From Ustilaginoidea virens (lineage: Eukaryota; Ascomycota; Sordariomycetes; Hypocreales; Clavicipitaceae), in assembly GCF_000687475.1 (NCBI RefSeq), contig NC_057320.1, forward strand, positions 930,001 through 994,000: 64,000 nt of DNA, given 5' to 3'. Position numbers and translations under genes: made by a program. Shown in pieces: positions 21,601-31,800 of this stretch. Position 1 is the first letter of the stretch, and every line of letters begins with the position of its first letter. The notes beneath the pieces were generated by a model. That model was given only the letters and a program-made list of their open reading frames with translations, searched no databases and was not told the origin of the DNA.

Positions 21601-24600
21601 AACCGGCACAAACGAGTATATCCTAGAGAAGAAACCAGAGGGACCCAAGCATGTTCCAAAGATCTCTGTCCGCTCTCGCAACTTTTTGTTCGAGCTGGAA
21701 GACGGCGCGTTTGAATGGAAACTCGGCATAATTTACCGTTCAGGTCGGGAGGAGCAGGCGCAACGGCTTGCCCGCGAGGAAGCCTTCCGTATCAAGGCAA
21801 AAAAGGTTCGCGACGAGGAGTCGCGAAGAGGCGGGGGCACGGTTCGAGCCAGATCATCACTCCCCAGGGGCCGCGGAGAGAACCAGCCGTCACGGTGGTT
21901 CCGGAGCAGGAGCGCCGACGCATACAAGGCTGATGACTCTGGGCATAAGATTCAGGGCGGCACAATGCCGAGATATGACCCAGAGCGAGAGCATGTCGGC
22001 ATACATGGGCACGCCAGAGTCACCGAAACCGAGGCTCGGGCCGCCCTGGATAAGTTCAACGCGCAGTCGTGGAAGAAACGGGTTGATCGAGCGTATAAGA
22101 CGTCGCGAACCACCATGTGGGAATCGCGGCACATGTTCTGGGGCTCGAATCACCTACCAGACGATGTTGAGGAGACTGAAAACATTCTGGAAGTGCCTCA
22201 ACGGCCCGCTCTCATGTCGGCCATGATATCGGACCTGCAGGTCATGATCGACAAGCCAACCTTTGCCATGAAGGATCTGCCCGACTTTATACACAAGGTG
22301 GGCAAAGGTATGCCAAGGGATACGCAATACGGCCTTCTCGTTCCCGTGCACGTCGCCATTCAGATGGGAGAAGCCCGCATGACTCTGCGAGACTACCCCT
22401 TGCCTCTGCTGCACATACCGAGGCTCAAAACGGGACAGTCCTCCAGGATACAAGCTGTTTCCTTGAGGGCAAACTTTGTCCTTGCCGAGGAGTTTAGGGG
22501 CCACGAGTCGACTCGAAAAGTTCGCGTCAGCGTTGTGCCGCCTCGCAACAGCGACCCCACGTCGTCAAACGAGGGCGGCTTTGCGATCGAAGTGCGGCGC
22601 ACCATTGGTCCGGTCAAGTCGTTTTCAGAAGTCTGGATGGACATCAACACGGCCCTGCCGACACGCATCACCTGGGGTCCCTGCTATCAGCCGGCCGTTC
22701 AAGATATGATGATGGTCGTCGAGTCGTTCACGAAACCGCAGGTGGATCCATCTGACCGTGTCGGCTTCTGGGACAAGCTGCGTCTCAACACCCACTCCCG
22801 TGTTCACATAGCCTGGAAGGGAGACGGTGATATGCTTTTGGCGCTCAAAGGCACCCGCGATCCGTACCAGGTGACGGGCAACGGTGCCGGATTTCTCATG
22901 TGCTGGCGCAACGACGTCAGATGGGACATCAACGCCGAGGACGACCCCAAGCGATTCATGACCGTGGACAGTGGCGAGTACGTTCTTGCCATTCCTGACT
23001 ACAGCCACGAGGTCCGCATGTCTGCTCGCCGCCGCGAGCTCAATGACGGTCACTCGGCGGAGGGCTCCTTGAAAAACGGCGCCCACTTCAAGAAGGTGGT
23101 TATGAAACTGTCAGGAAAAGTCCAGTGGATGGCAGGGCTGTCCTTTGAACGCGCCATTGAGAATGGAGAGAGGAGCTTCTCCTTCAAGCCTCACTACGAC
23201 GTCGTGCTCAAGAACCCCATCTACGCCAAACCTACCGAGGACGGCCTGCCCTACGACGCCATGAGAGGTTTCAGAAGCCGGCATATCCATCTCTCCATTG
23301 CGGTCCGTGCCCCGGTGGATCGCGACTGGATGTCGGAAAGTCCGGAGCCCTCGAGAAGCTACAACACGGTCCACCTGACGCCCCGATTCTTCACCCATTT
23401 CTTCCAGTGGTGGGGCCTCTTCGGCCAGCCGACGTCGCTTCCCATTCGACAAGGCAACCTGTGGCCAGGACGCGAGAAGAACAGCAAGAAGTTTGGCAGG
23501 CACCTCGCCACAGTCAAGTACAGCTTGCTCCTCGCTCCCTTGTTCCTCAGCCACATCTACAAACACAAGGATGCCGAGGACTATGCCGAGAATGCAGTTT
23601 CCGCCACCGGCCTGAAGGTGCGCTTTGACAGCTTCATGCTGGACCTGCACCAGCGACGTGAGGAGTTCAACACCCTTGCCAAGGGAAAGACCACGCAGAG
23701 CCGGACTTCTGGCATCAAGATCCATGCCTGCCAACTCGATCTCGCCAATGCCGACGTGCGGGCTGTTTCGGCCAGCCTAAAGGGCACCACGACCGAAGCA
23801 ATCAAGAAGGGGTCCATAACCTCGCTCATCACCGAGCAAGATGACAAGCCGGACCTCTCGCGCTTCACCATCCCCGACGACGATTTTAGCTGGATCGACA
23901 TGGATGACTTTGTTGAGCTTGACTGGATCCTGCCGACGGAGCCGCACCCGGACACTAAGATACTGCCCCTGGCCTTTGCGCCTCGCCTGACGTACTTTCG
24001 GCAAACCGACATTGGGGGCGTGATCGCAGGCGATCCGACGAGAACCAGCCCGTTTGGCAACGAACCGACGCACTTTTGCACCATGGGAGACGACGACCCC
24101 AAGCGGGTTCAGAGCCGACTCATCCAAGAACGGCTGGATCAGCTGGCGTCGCAAATGGAGACGCACTCGCGGAGCGTTGGTGAAGCAGAGCTAAAAGTCA
24201 TCCAGACCAACTCGAAGGATCCCGAAGCAGTGGAAAACCTTGACGCGCTGAAGAAGCACACCAACGTCCTCAAGGACAAGGAGTTGTTTCTGAAGACCAT
24301 GCTGGACCAGATGCAGAGCAAATCGTCGCGAACCACGAGCAGTCAGGGCAGGAGACCATCGGAGCCCTCTTTATCCAGTTCTGACGAGCACGTCGAGATG
24401 CCTCCAACCTCGGAATTTGAAAGCGAGTTCAAAAACCGGTTCGTCATTCACAACCTGCAGCTCAAATGGAACAACCTGCTCCGAAACATTGTTCTCCGGT
24501 ACATCCATCAAAACAGCCAAAGGCGCGGGTTTGTCTACTATCTCTCCAGACCGGCTGTCAAGTTCATCATGGACATTGTTGAGGAGCAGGCCAAAGCGAA

Positions 24601-27600
24601 AAGCAGCAAAAAGGCCGCCAAGGGCAACAACGCATCGTCCTCCACGGCCGCCACCGGTAGCGCTTCGTCGCCCAACCCCAGCGTGCGAGGAAAGGACAGC
24701 GCGACGGACCTAGAGGACCGTATTAAGAGCATCCTCGGAGACGGGAACCGCTTCACCAACACGAGCTTCGACGCCAACGGCGACGTGACCTGCGGATCAA
24801 TCGAGGACTTGGCCGCCGGCATCTCGAAGGAGTTTAGCCCCCAGAGCAGCTACCACGTGCGGCTGATTGCTCCTCAGATACAGCTCCAGAGCGAGAAGAA
24901 CAAGAAACATGTCGTCATGGTCACGGCCAAGGGCATGGAGCTCAAGGTGCTGGAGATCATGGACAAGGAAAGAATCTCTGATACTGTCAGCGGCCTTGTG
25001 CAGCGTCGCTTCCTGGTCAACATGGACAGCACGCAGTTTTTCGTGACGCACCAAAAGTGGTTCCTGACCAGCCTAGTCTCCATGTACGCCGGAAGCAAGT
25101 ACGGAGCTCCCAACGGTTCCTCATGGCCTCCGTGGGTTCCCATGGAAGTCATGTTCAACTTCCAGACCGATCCGTTTGGCTTCAAGCGCGTCGTTCAAAA
25201 GACGTCGGCCATGCTCCGTTACGACAAGTACAACAACTTGCGCCTGAAGTACAACGACGAGGTGGGAGGCGACGGCGACGATGAAGGTGACGGTGACGGT
25301 GACGGTGACGGTGACGGTGACGGTGACGGCGACGGTGACGACAATGCTGACTCGGCCGAGAATGCTGAATGCAGGTCGGACAACTTGTGGGTCGAGTTTC
25401 CTCAAGCACGAGCTCTCTGCAACAGTTCGCAGTACTATGCCATGTACGTCATTGTTTTGGATCTCCTGATGTACAGCGAGCCTTTGGAAAAGACTCGCAG
25501 CGAGCGGCTGGAAAAGATTATACTTGCGTCCGACTTTAGCGATCTCAGCGGCACGCCGCGAATGGTCCAGAAGCTCCAGGAGCGGATCAGGCAACTGGAG
25601 GAGATCAAGGGCCACTTCCAGGTGTACTCGCAGTACCTCGACACCAAGGGCTGGGAAGACCGCTTGGCTCTGGAACGGGATTTGGCCGCCTGCGAAGATG
25701 AGCTGTTCTTCATGATGAAGGCCATCACCACGTCGCAGCGCAAGTACGAAACCGAGAGCGACACGAGCGCGCTGCTGAAGTGGAGCATCTCGGCTCGGGA
25801 CATTGTCTGGCACCTGATCCAGGACAGCTCCGAGCCCCTTGTGGAGCTGCAGCTCAAGGACGTCGAGTACGATCGCACCGACAACTCGGACGGCTCTCAC
25901 ATGAACCTGATTCGCGTCGGCAAAGTCTTGGGACTCAACCTCTTGCCCGATGCGACCTATCCGGCCATTATCGCTCCCTACCAAGACGCGGAGAAGAGCA
26001 ACGGCTCGCCAGACGAGGAGCTGGACATGATTCGCGTTTACTGGCACATGTTGGAAGCCATTGCGGGCATCCCCGTCATGGATCGCTTCGAGGTCAATCT
26101 TGTTCCCATCAAGGTCCAGCTGGAACGTGAAGCCGGCAAGCGCCTTTTCGAGTACATCTTCCCGGGCATGGACAGGGACAAGGGGGCCAAGGACGATTCT
26201 CGAGAGGTCGCCGCTAGGCGCCGCTTGTCGAGCCCGGAGGATGACGGGGACGAAGAAGAAGAAGAAGGAGAAGAGGACGAGGACGAGGACGAAGAAGGGT
26301 CTGTGAATACTTGGACAAGCCGGCCCGGGTCGTCGGCCCGCGACAAAGACAACCCTTCCGGGCTTAGCACCACCATGCCAGGATCGCTGGAACAGCGTCT
26401 GCGTCCGACCCTGACTTCCAACGTCGGCCACGATCGCAGCCCGACGAAGAAGGCTCTCAGCGTCAACGTTGGGGGGGAGAGCGGCCACTCGTTTAGGCTC
26501 TTCCGCTCGGGCAACACGGGAAAGACGTTCCTGAAGAAGGCTTCGCATGAATCGCTGCGAAGCGCCGTCACCTCGCGGCCGGGCGGAATCGCGCGCTCAT
26601 CAACCGGCTTCTCGTCCAGGGACAGCAAGGACAAGGACGCTGCGGAACCCTCCTCCAAGAAGTCTTCCCGGTGGCGAGGCGGCAGGTCCCGCGCGGGCGG
26701 CAAGAACAAGCAGCAGTCGGACGACCTGACGAAAATGATTGACCGAGCCAGCAGCTACATGACGTTTGCGCACATCAGGATGCCGTCGGTGGTGCTCTGC
26801 CTAAGCTACAAGGGCCGGGACCAGCGCAACTTTGAGGACGTGCACGATTTCGTGTTTAGGCTCCCGACGATTGAGTGGCAGAACAAGACGTGGTCCAACC
26901 TGGACCTGGCGCTGGCGCTCAAGAAGGCCGTGGTCAAGGCCCTGATCTCGCACACGGGCGCCATCATCGGCAACAAGTTCTCCAAGCACCGGCCCAACGC
27001 CGAGCAGCGCAGCAAGCTGCGCGAGATGGCCAACAGCTCCGTCCTCATCACGCCGTCGAGCTCGTCGCAGCACATGTACGCCGGCAGCATCATCAACGAC
27101 AGCGGCGACGACTCGTCGAGCTTGTGCGAGACGTCGCCGGTCGACTACTCGCGCTCGCCGCCGCCGTCGACGCGCGGAAGCACGCGCAGCAGCATCCCGG
27201 CGCCCCAGGCGGCGGGCAGCCGCAGCAGCAGCATCGCCAGCGGCCGGTCGTACCGGACCGGGGGCTCGTCGCTCAACGGCCACGGCGCGCCCGCCTTCCT
27301 GGCCATGACGACGCCCCCCTCGCCGGTGCAGAGCCGGAGCGAAGAGGCCGGGCCGGGCCACGACGCGCTGCGGCCTAGCTCGAGCGCGGGCAGCTTGGCC
27401 AGCTACGGCATGTACAACCGCCGCGCGCTGCGAAACGTCGGCATGGGCCAAGGGGACGCCCGGCGGCCGGCCAGCAGCAGCGCCGGGGCCGGGGCCGGGG
27501 CCGGGGCCGGGGCCGGCGGTCCCGAGCTTGGCCTCGATCGGCGGAGGACGGGCGGCGGAGGCCTACGGGACAGGCTCAGCGTCTTTGCGGGCCGCAAACG

Positions 27601-27733
27601 CGAGAGCAGCGGCTTGCAGGGCGACGAGCCGGACGCGGCCGCAGCCGAGGACACCGAGAGCATCAAAGACGGAGCGGCCATAGCCCGCGGCAAGCTGCTG
27701 AGCTGGACCCAGGGACGCACCAAGACTGGCTGA
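18611..27733 (+). CDS. FMP27: Fmp27/Hobbit/BLTP2-type bridge-like lipid-transfer protein
   Basis: This is a single intronless frame of 3040 aa starting at CACCATGG. An N-terminal membrane anchor (about 9-31) is followed by repeated beta-rich segments, the layout of the bridge-like lipid-transfer (RBG) proteins. Those build a long hydrophobic groove and move phospholipids at ER-plasma membrane (and other) contact sites; yeast has Fmp27/Hob1 and Ypr117w/Hob2. The signature blocks are readable: VGFWDKLRLNTHSRVH near residue 1384 (Fmp27 GFWDK block) and SSWPPWVPMEVMFNF near residue 2170 (WPPW block). In between is a cytosolic-looking charged loop (about 1870-1945). A Gly-Asp hexanucleotide repeat sits at residues about 2222-2245, an acidic run at about 2540-2565, and the C-terminal 400 residues are Ser/Gly/Arg-rich and probably disordered. 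Length is typical of the family. Family assignment is firm; the membrane-contact role is carried over from relatives. Confidence 0.92.
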   Translation: MALPSPTFLFGVLVLLYLSSFVLFAVIRILTGVSIQRIGYLSLRRLAYTPRDGCRVEIRGLGINIHRPTFAQPTWVSLVLGELVVTLDMGELGAQKPSAAKEDGDDKGPGARASPQESVSPRGMPSPRQTPRTQYRSETWEKLSKLKERIKKLHTSIRWLRMIDVVATNSTVNVVGIGSIQVGNFTVAVDTRQKLVDHARLFKSHSGKKQQRQAEWIISLRSVLFTAKGHDSLEVLDHCLVNVHGFLSESRRGLQDATISLKLGRVHVPYDDMHLCAMRYKQRQRETLVSVTDDEPVDIVLARVPEEAEENGADAETLTETVTDSGEFVASILRGIKEVQFAVSYLGMTKKVTSVNPDGSPMLLNASMKEIGVDLHRLDSRSAAHRMYFSSKDIAHEALAAALSISVGIDDGRGSPDRLLYIPMATTTVRTTLPSKTIQLAQGGAIGEKNANIMFANSVITSLSIDLDPTHLPLLIAMMQPKPEPPMASREGNRSVLSRLLPKANIKFSMHEPVVRMKLKPLQDAEDPDDFDLIISSISSISLDVESSHSSVEDTHYFLDGAMRLQSHHLYYQTCAGERFNLITTESCDLKAHLAARPDVNVELTGNIQSFGVSMVRPEITDGLRQIVRQLRIDVEPEKRGRSKTARSTNFLRSMPEWLVRYQLEATDFNMEVAGIDEDISGDTRGVCVHLDSFAAEYQAHRLDGLQRRQGRRRTHSRSITQSDSDLTPPPASPRFKRKPQISGDGRRLALHAKGIEAHIVDAADHVEVEPFVSIPRLELAVSASSDSHGPMFHIQSTIKTIMLQYSLYRHYAVGVAVLTLRKAFVRTNRDVVPRPRQQGSYDKDHLRLPDSPGLPDTDGSSTMPSELITVDVKASLVQIKAEMPHEPLMMLRVYGLETGRLRWSNPYFASKVIRLYVETPRMRNIWSRMVGIKNGRVDLREAKHKSPQGGYVTEKMIDVATEAMRIAVPHEVIVARITDNFINVIKSVQQLHHRFKTGTNEYILEKKPEGPKHVPKISVRSRNFLFELEDGAFEWKLGIIYRSGREEQAQRLAREEAFRIKAKKVRDEESRRGGGTVRARSSLPRGRGENQPSRWFRSRSADAYKADDSGHKIQGGTMPRYDPEREHVGIHGHARVTETEARAALDKFNAQSWKKRVDRAYKTSRTTMWESRHMFWGSNHLPDDVEETENILEVPQRPALMSAMISDLQVMIDKPTFAMKDLPDFIHKVGKGMPRDTQYGLLVPVHVAIQMGEARMTLRDYPLPLLHIPRLKTGQSSRIQAVSLRANFVLAEEFRGHESTRKVRVSVVPPRNSDPTSSNEGGFAIEVRRTIGPVKSFSEVWMDINTALPTRITWGPCYQPAVQDMMMVVESFTKPQVDPSDRVGFWDKLRLNTHSRVHIAWKGDGDMLLALKGTRDPYQVTGNGAGFLMCWRNDVRWDINAEDDPKRFMTVDSGEYVLAIPDYSHEVRMSARRRELNDGHSAEGSLKNGAHFKKVVMKLSGKVQWMAGLSFERAIENGERSFSFKPHYDVVLKNPIYAKPTEDGLPYDAMRGFRSRHIHLSIAVRAPVDRDWMSESPEPSRSYNTVHLTPRFFTHFFQWWGLFGQPTSLPIRQGNLWPGREKNSKKFGRHLATVKYSLLLAPLFLSHIYKHKDAEDYAENAVSATGLKVRFDSFMLDLHQRREEFNTLAKGKTTQSRTSGIKIHACQLDLANADVRAVSASLKGTTTEAIKKGSITSLITEQDDKPDLSRFTIPDDDFSWIDMDDFVELDWILPTEPHPDTKILPLAFAPRLTYFRQTDIGGVIAGDPTRTSPFGNEPTHFCTMGDDDPKRVQSRLIQERLDQLASQMETHSRSVGEAELKVIQTNSKDPEAVENLDALKKHTNVLKDKELFLKTMLDQMQSKSSRTTSSQGRRPSEPSLSSSDEHVEMPPTSEFESEFKNRFVIHNLQLKWNNLLRNIVLRYIHQNSQRRGFVYYLSRPAVKFIMDIVEEQAKAKSSKKAAKGNNASSSTAATGSASSPNPSVRGKDSATDLEDRIKSILGDGNRFTNTSFDANGDVTCGSIEDLAAGISKEFSPQSSYHVRLIAPQIQLQSEKNKKHVVMVTAKGMELKVLEIMDKERISDTVSGLVQRRFLVNMDSTQFFVTHQKWFLTSLVSMYAGSKYGAPNGSSWPPWVPMEVMFNFQTDPFGFKRVVQKTSAMLRYDKYNNLRLKYNDEVGGDGDDEGDGDGDGDGDGDGDGDGDDNADSAENAECRSDNLWVEFPQARALCNSSQYYAMYVIVLDLLMYSEPLEKTRSERLEKIILASDFSDLSGTPRMVQKLQERIRQLEEIKGHFQVYSQYLDTKGWEDRLALERDLAACEDELFFMMKAITTSQRKYETESDTSALLKWSISARDIVWHLIQDSSEPLVELQLKDVEYDRTDNSDGSHMNLIRVGKVLGLNLLPDATYPAIIAPYQDAEKSNGSPDEELDMIRVYWHMLEAIAGIPVMDRFEVNLVPIKVQLEREAGKRLFEYIFPGMDRDKGAKDDSREVAARRRLSSPEDDGDEEEEEGEEDEDEDEEGSVNTWTSRPGSSARDKDNPSGLSTTMPGSLEQRLRPTLTSNVGHDRSPTKKALSVNVGGESGHSFRLFRSGNTGKTFLKKASHESLRSAVTSRPGGIARSSTGFSSRDSKDKDAAEPSSKKSSRWRGGRSRAGGKNKQQSDDLTKMIDRASSYMTFAHIRMPSVVLCLSYKGRDQRNFEDVHDFVFRLPTIEWQNKTWSNLDLALALKKAVVKALISHTGAIIGNKFSKHRPNAEQRSKLREMANSSVLITPSSSSQHMYAGSIINDSGDDSSSLCETSPVDYSRSPPPSTRGSTRSSIPAPQAAGSRSSSIASGRSYRTGGSSLNGHGAPAFLAMTTPPSPVQSRSEEAGPGHDALRPSSSAGSLASYGMYNRRALRNVGMGQGDARRPASSSAGAGAGAGAGAGGPELGLDRRRTGGGGLRDRLSVFAGRKRESSGLQGDEPDAAAAEDTESIKDGAAIARGKLLSWTQGRTKTG
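25266..25344 (+). repeat. In-frame GACGGT hexanucleotide tract inside the Fmp27-like gene
   Basis: About nine near-perfect GACGGT units encode Gly-Asp dipeptides shortly after the WPPW block. The number of copies keeps the frame because each unit is two codons. Confidence 0.9.
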
Positions 27734-28864
27734 GGCGGCGGTCCGTCCATTGCCTCTTTTTTTTTTTTCTCCCTCTCTCCCTTTCTGTCACTTTCTTTTT
27801 CCCTTTTTCCCCCTTTTTTTTTTGGCTCTGCAATCCACCTGGGCTCACTACCCATCCATTTGTACATTTGCCAGACGGAGGCGTTTGCGTCATTTTCACA
27901 CCGCTGAATATTCCGAGAAAGAGAGGGAAGGCCATAGCCAGCGGGGGCTACACAAAAACGGGCGGCTTTTTGTCCCTTTTGAACTTTGTTTTTTTTTTTG
28001 TTCTCTTTCCCTTTGCTTTGTATTGTGTATTTCCGCGTCGGGGGGTGCGTTGCGGTCATGTCGAGGCTTCAGCTTCAGGCTTCCTGCTCGCGGGGCTTGC
28101 CGGCCGGTCTGTCGTCTGGTCGGATCAGCATCCGCACAGCGGGCTACTTTGTGTGCTGGCCGCCGAGCAGTGCCAGAGTCGGGTGCGTTCCGTACGGCCG
28201 AGCAGCGAGTGTGGTCTCGGCTGACGTGGTGTCTGGACGGCCTGCGACGTCGGAGGGGATGCCTCGCTGGGGGTGGAGGACCTTGGGGAGCGGGTGATGG
28301 AGGTTGGATACTGATGAAAGGGCGGAGCTGGAGCTGGAGCTGGAGCTGGTGCTGGTGCTGGTCTGGTGCTGGTCTGGTGCTGGTGCTGGTGCTGGTGCTG
28401 GTTGAATAGTAGATGTTAACTAATGCTGATGCTGATGCTGATGCTGATGCTGGATACTGAGCTTGAATGCTATATTGTAGACTAATGATAAAACTGAAGC
28501 TGAGGCTATGTGATGCTATGCTGATACTATGCTGATGCTGATGCTGAATCCTGAACCCGAATGCTATATTTTAGACTAATTATGAAACTGAAGGTGATGC
28601 TACGCTGATGCCGATGCTGAATCAAACCCCAGATACTATCTGTCAAGGCTAACGCTATTGCTAAATCAATCCCAAACGCGCTGCCAATCGCTCGCAAAAC
28701 CGCCAGTCAGCATGACTCCCTCTCGCTGCATCTGCTGTGCGCAAACATTACGCTTTCGCGCCTTTGCAGTGACAATGACATTGGGGCAGCCCATCACATG
28801 CCCCCTTTCCGAATGGCTTCTTGCGCCAATCGCAAGTCATTGATGCTGAGACGGGCCGTCCACG
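27734..28864. other. Gap between the convergent Fmp27-like and DUF3638-type genes
   Basis: No gene is supported in these 1.1 kb. T-rich tracts (about 27757-27830) follow the Fmp27-like stop. Then come GCTGGA/GCTGGT repeats (about 28325-28405) and GATGCT/GATACT repeats (about 28418-28620). Long open frames on both strands here are products of those repeats. Confidence 0.6.
28320..28620. repeat. GCTGGT and GATGCT hexanucleotide repeats
   Basis: Two related blocks: (GCTGGA/GCTGGT)n at about 28325-28405, and (GATGCT)n with interruptions at about 28418-28475 and 28520-28620. Within the second block, a longer unit (GAATGCTATATT...TAGACTAAT...AAACTGAAG) appears twice, about 97 bp apart. Confidence 0.75.
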
Positions 28865-31800
28865 CTACCTGTCGTACAAATCATCCTCACTCTCGATTTC
28901 ATTCCCATTCCCATTCTCGTCCTCGTCCTCAACTTCATCCCCATCCCCGTCCTCATCCTCAACTTCATCCCCATCCCCGTCCTCGTCCTCAACTTCATCC
29001 CCATCCTCGTCCTCGTCCTCGTCCTCATCCTCATCATCCTCGCTCTCCGCATCCCGGCCGCGCTGAATTCCGCCCCCCGCCCGTCTCGCCGCGGATGCGT
29101 CGTGCTCGTGCCGCTCGGCAGACGTGAAGAAAAAGTGGTCCGCGTGCAGCTCCTTGCGCTGGCAGAGGAAGCCGACAGGCGTGTAGGATATATCCTGCGT
29201 CTGGCGCTTCAGAGAAACCCACTCTTGCAGAAACTTGAGAGGCTTCTTGATTGGCAATCCGGCGGATGGCCTAGACCACGGCCCCGGTCCCGCTTCCGAT
29301 CCTGCTTCCGCTTCCACTTCCGCTTCCGCTTCCGCTTCGTCCGAGAGTCCCAACCAGGCGAGAATGTTCTTGTACTCGGCGTACTCAAAGTACAGCCGTC
29401 CGCTCAGCACGCCCAGCTCGATGGCCAGCCAGCCGGGCAGTTTGCCGTCTCGGGGCCAGCCCGGCACCGTCAGGTACGTGAGCTTGTTGAGGGCCAGCAT
29501 CGCCTTTGTCACGGGCGCCGCATAGCTGAGGAGCCACGTCTTGGGCCGTTCAACTTCCCGCAGCAGGGGTATCAGGAGGTCGGCCTCTTCCGGGATGATG
29601 ACCAGAGCGGCCCCCGCAGACGGGCTCCATAGCACCCACTCGACCGGCCGCTGGGCTTGGCATCAGCACCGCTTCGAGTTGGGGTCGGAAAACAAAACAA
29701 GAGGGCAAAGGCTCGACTTACCAAAATGTCTCGCTCGACTCGCGACCGATCCGGCACTACTGTCCTGGAAAACTCCTCAGACACAAAGAGGCTCGAGGCT
29801 GTCGCACGCACCCGGTACTTGCGCCCCAGCTTCGTCTTGCCCACGTAGTCGAACGCTTGTATCAGGGGCCCAATCGTGCTCACCTTTGCAGCGTCTAGAC
29901 TTCCCGACTTGGCAAACTCCGAGATTGCTGGGTGAAGCCGGGGGAACAAGAGGGGCTCGTACTGTTGGCGCGGCTGCTGCTCTCGAACCTGCTCCACCTC
30001 AAAGACCACCTCTCTTTCCTGCTCGACCTCCATCAGCGCAGATGCCGAGAACGTCTTGGCACGTGTGACCTCGGGCAAGTCGGAAACGTAGGCTTGGAGC
30101 TGGGGATAATCCAGCTGCGCTGCGGAAAGCTGCGAGTCCGTTCCCCTTGGCCCGTAAAGCTGCTCCAGGGTCTGGCTTTCTTTCTGCATTATCACCTGGA
30201 GCACGTTTTTCAAATCACGTCTGTCAACGTGGTATTTCGGGTGTTTCCACCAACTGTTGGTGCGACGGCAAAAGTCTTGACATTGTGATCGGTATAGGGA
30301 CATCATTTGCTCATTGGCTTTGCAGCTTTGGTCCAGCAGCCAACGGACAACGTCGATGGATGTCACTGTCGGGGGCTTTCCGGCCGTCGCGGACTCCGGC
30401 AAAGTCCCCGTCTGGGATTTCCGCACGTCCAGGATGCTCTGGTGAACTTCTGGTGTCGCTATGAACGCCACCGATTGGGTCGATCCTAGTTTTCGCAGTC
30501 TCATGGCCGCTGCCCACGCCTCAGCTAAAGAAACATGTTTCTCGGCCTGATTTTGGATTGACTTACCTTGAACTGTATGATCTTTGGTTTGGCCCAGCCC
30601 CAGAGTGACAGCGCCTCTCGCGTTGGTCGGAAGTTGTAGATCTGTGCCCCGAGTGTGACCTTCGTCAAAGTACACGACACACTTTTCGAGATTACCTACA
30701 AAGGAGCTCGCAACCAGTGGTATGGCCCCTTTTTTAAACCGAGAACGGACCATAACCTGGTTGTCAGAACCAAAATACACCGCGCCTTCAGCGGCATGCT
30801 CAATCTTCAGCCAAGCCTCCGCAACGTCCGAGTTCTCCATTTCCAGGATATGAGCACCAGCATCGATGAGAATACGGATTTCTTTTTTTTGAAGTAGTTC
30901 CAGAGTTTCAATTTCCGTTAACCGTGAGGATTTCTCATTCACAGCATGGTGGCAGTTTCGGTTGCGCGCTTCCAGCAGATGGCAGAGCACCTCGGCATTG
31001 GTGCCAATCAGCTCAGGGAGATCATCCTGCTCGATCGTCTTGGGAAGCATTCTTTTGTTGTCATTGGTGCCACTGAACCCTGTTGTTAAGCTTCCATCGC
31101 TAATTGAGCCGTCAACGGCGACCAACGGAATGTCCCAGCCCGAGGCCTGCAGCTTGACGCTGAATTGCTTCGCATGCACAGGAAAAACAAATGTGTTCAT
31201 ATAGTGGTTTACAGCAGTCCTGTCATATCTGAGAAGTCCCCACAGCTCTTTGACTTGCGTCTCATTGTCCGGATCGATCAGATTCCAGTACTGAAGCGAC
31301 GGCGGCAGCTGGTCACATCCACAGACCCACCGGTCGTACTGGGCGGCTGGGTCATCAGATTGAATAACAGATTCCAGGCTCTGCTTGATTTGCGTCCTTG
31401 ATAACCCAGTTTGGTAGAAAGCCAGGCAGGTGAGAAGCAGAGCCGTTTCTGGGTGGCCGTATTCAGCTGTCTCTGAAGGGACGCCTTTTGCCTCGTACGG
31501 CACGGCAATTGGTGGTCGCTCTGGATGAAGGCCGTATTGAACATTCCATCGCTTCTTCAAGCAGAGAAGTACGATTCGTTCCGATATCAGACCACGAAGG
31601 AGATATAGAATCCCCGGCCCTAAGTTATCATCTACAAGAGACTTGGTGGCCCTCTCCCAAACGTCCACCGACACCTGACAGCCGGCGATGATGTCTCTGA
31701 CGTCTTCGCGAGCGGCCGAAGAGCTCGGCTCTGTAAACTGTAACTGTGGGAGAGCACCACGACAGATCTCGGAGAGCAGCAGGTCGTTAAGTGCATTTTC

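Noticed and set aside
25121..26548. 475-codon frame on the complement inside the Fmp27-like gene
   Set aside because: Shadow of a GC-rich coding strand; the sense frame carries the WPPW block and is continuous for 9 kb.
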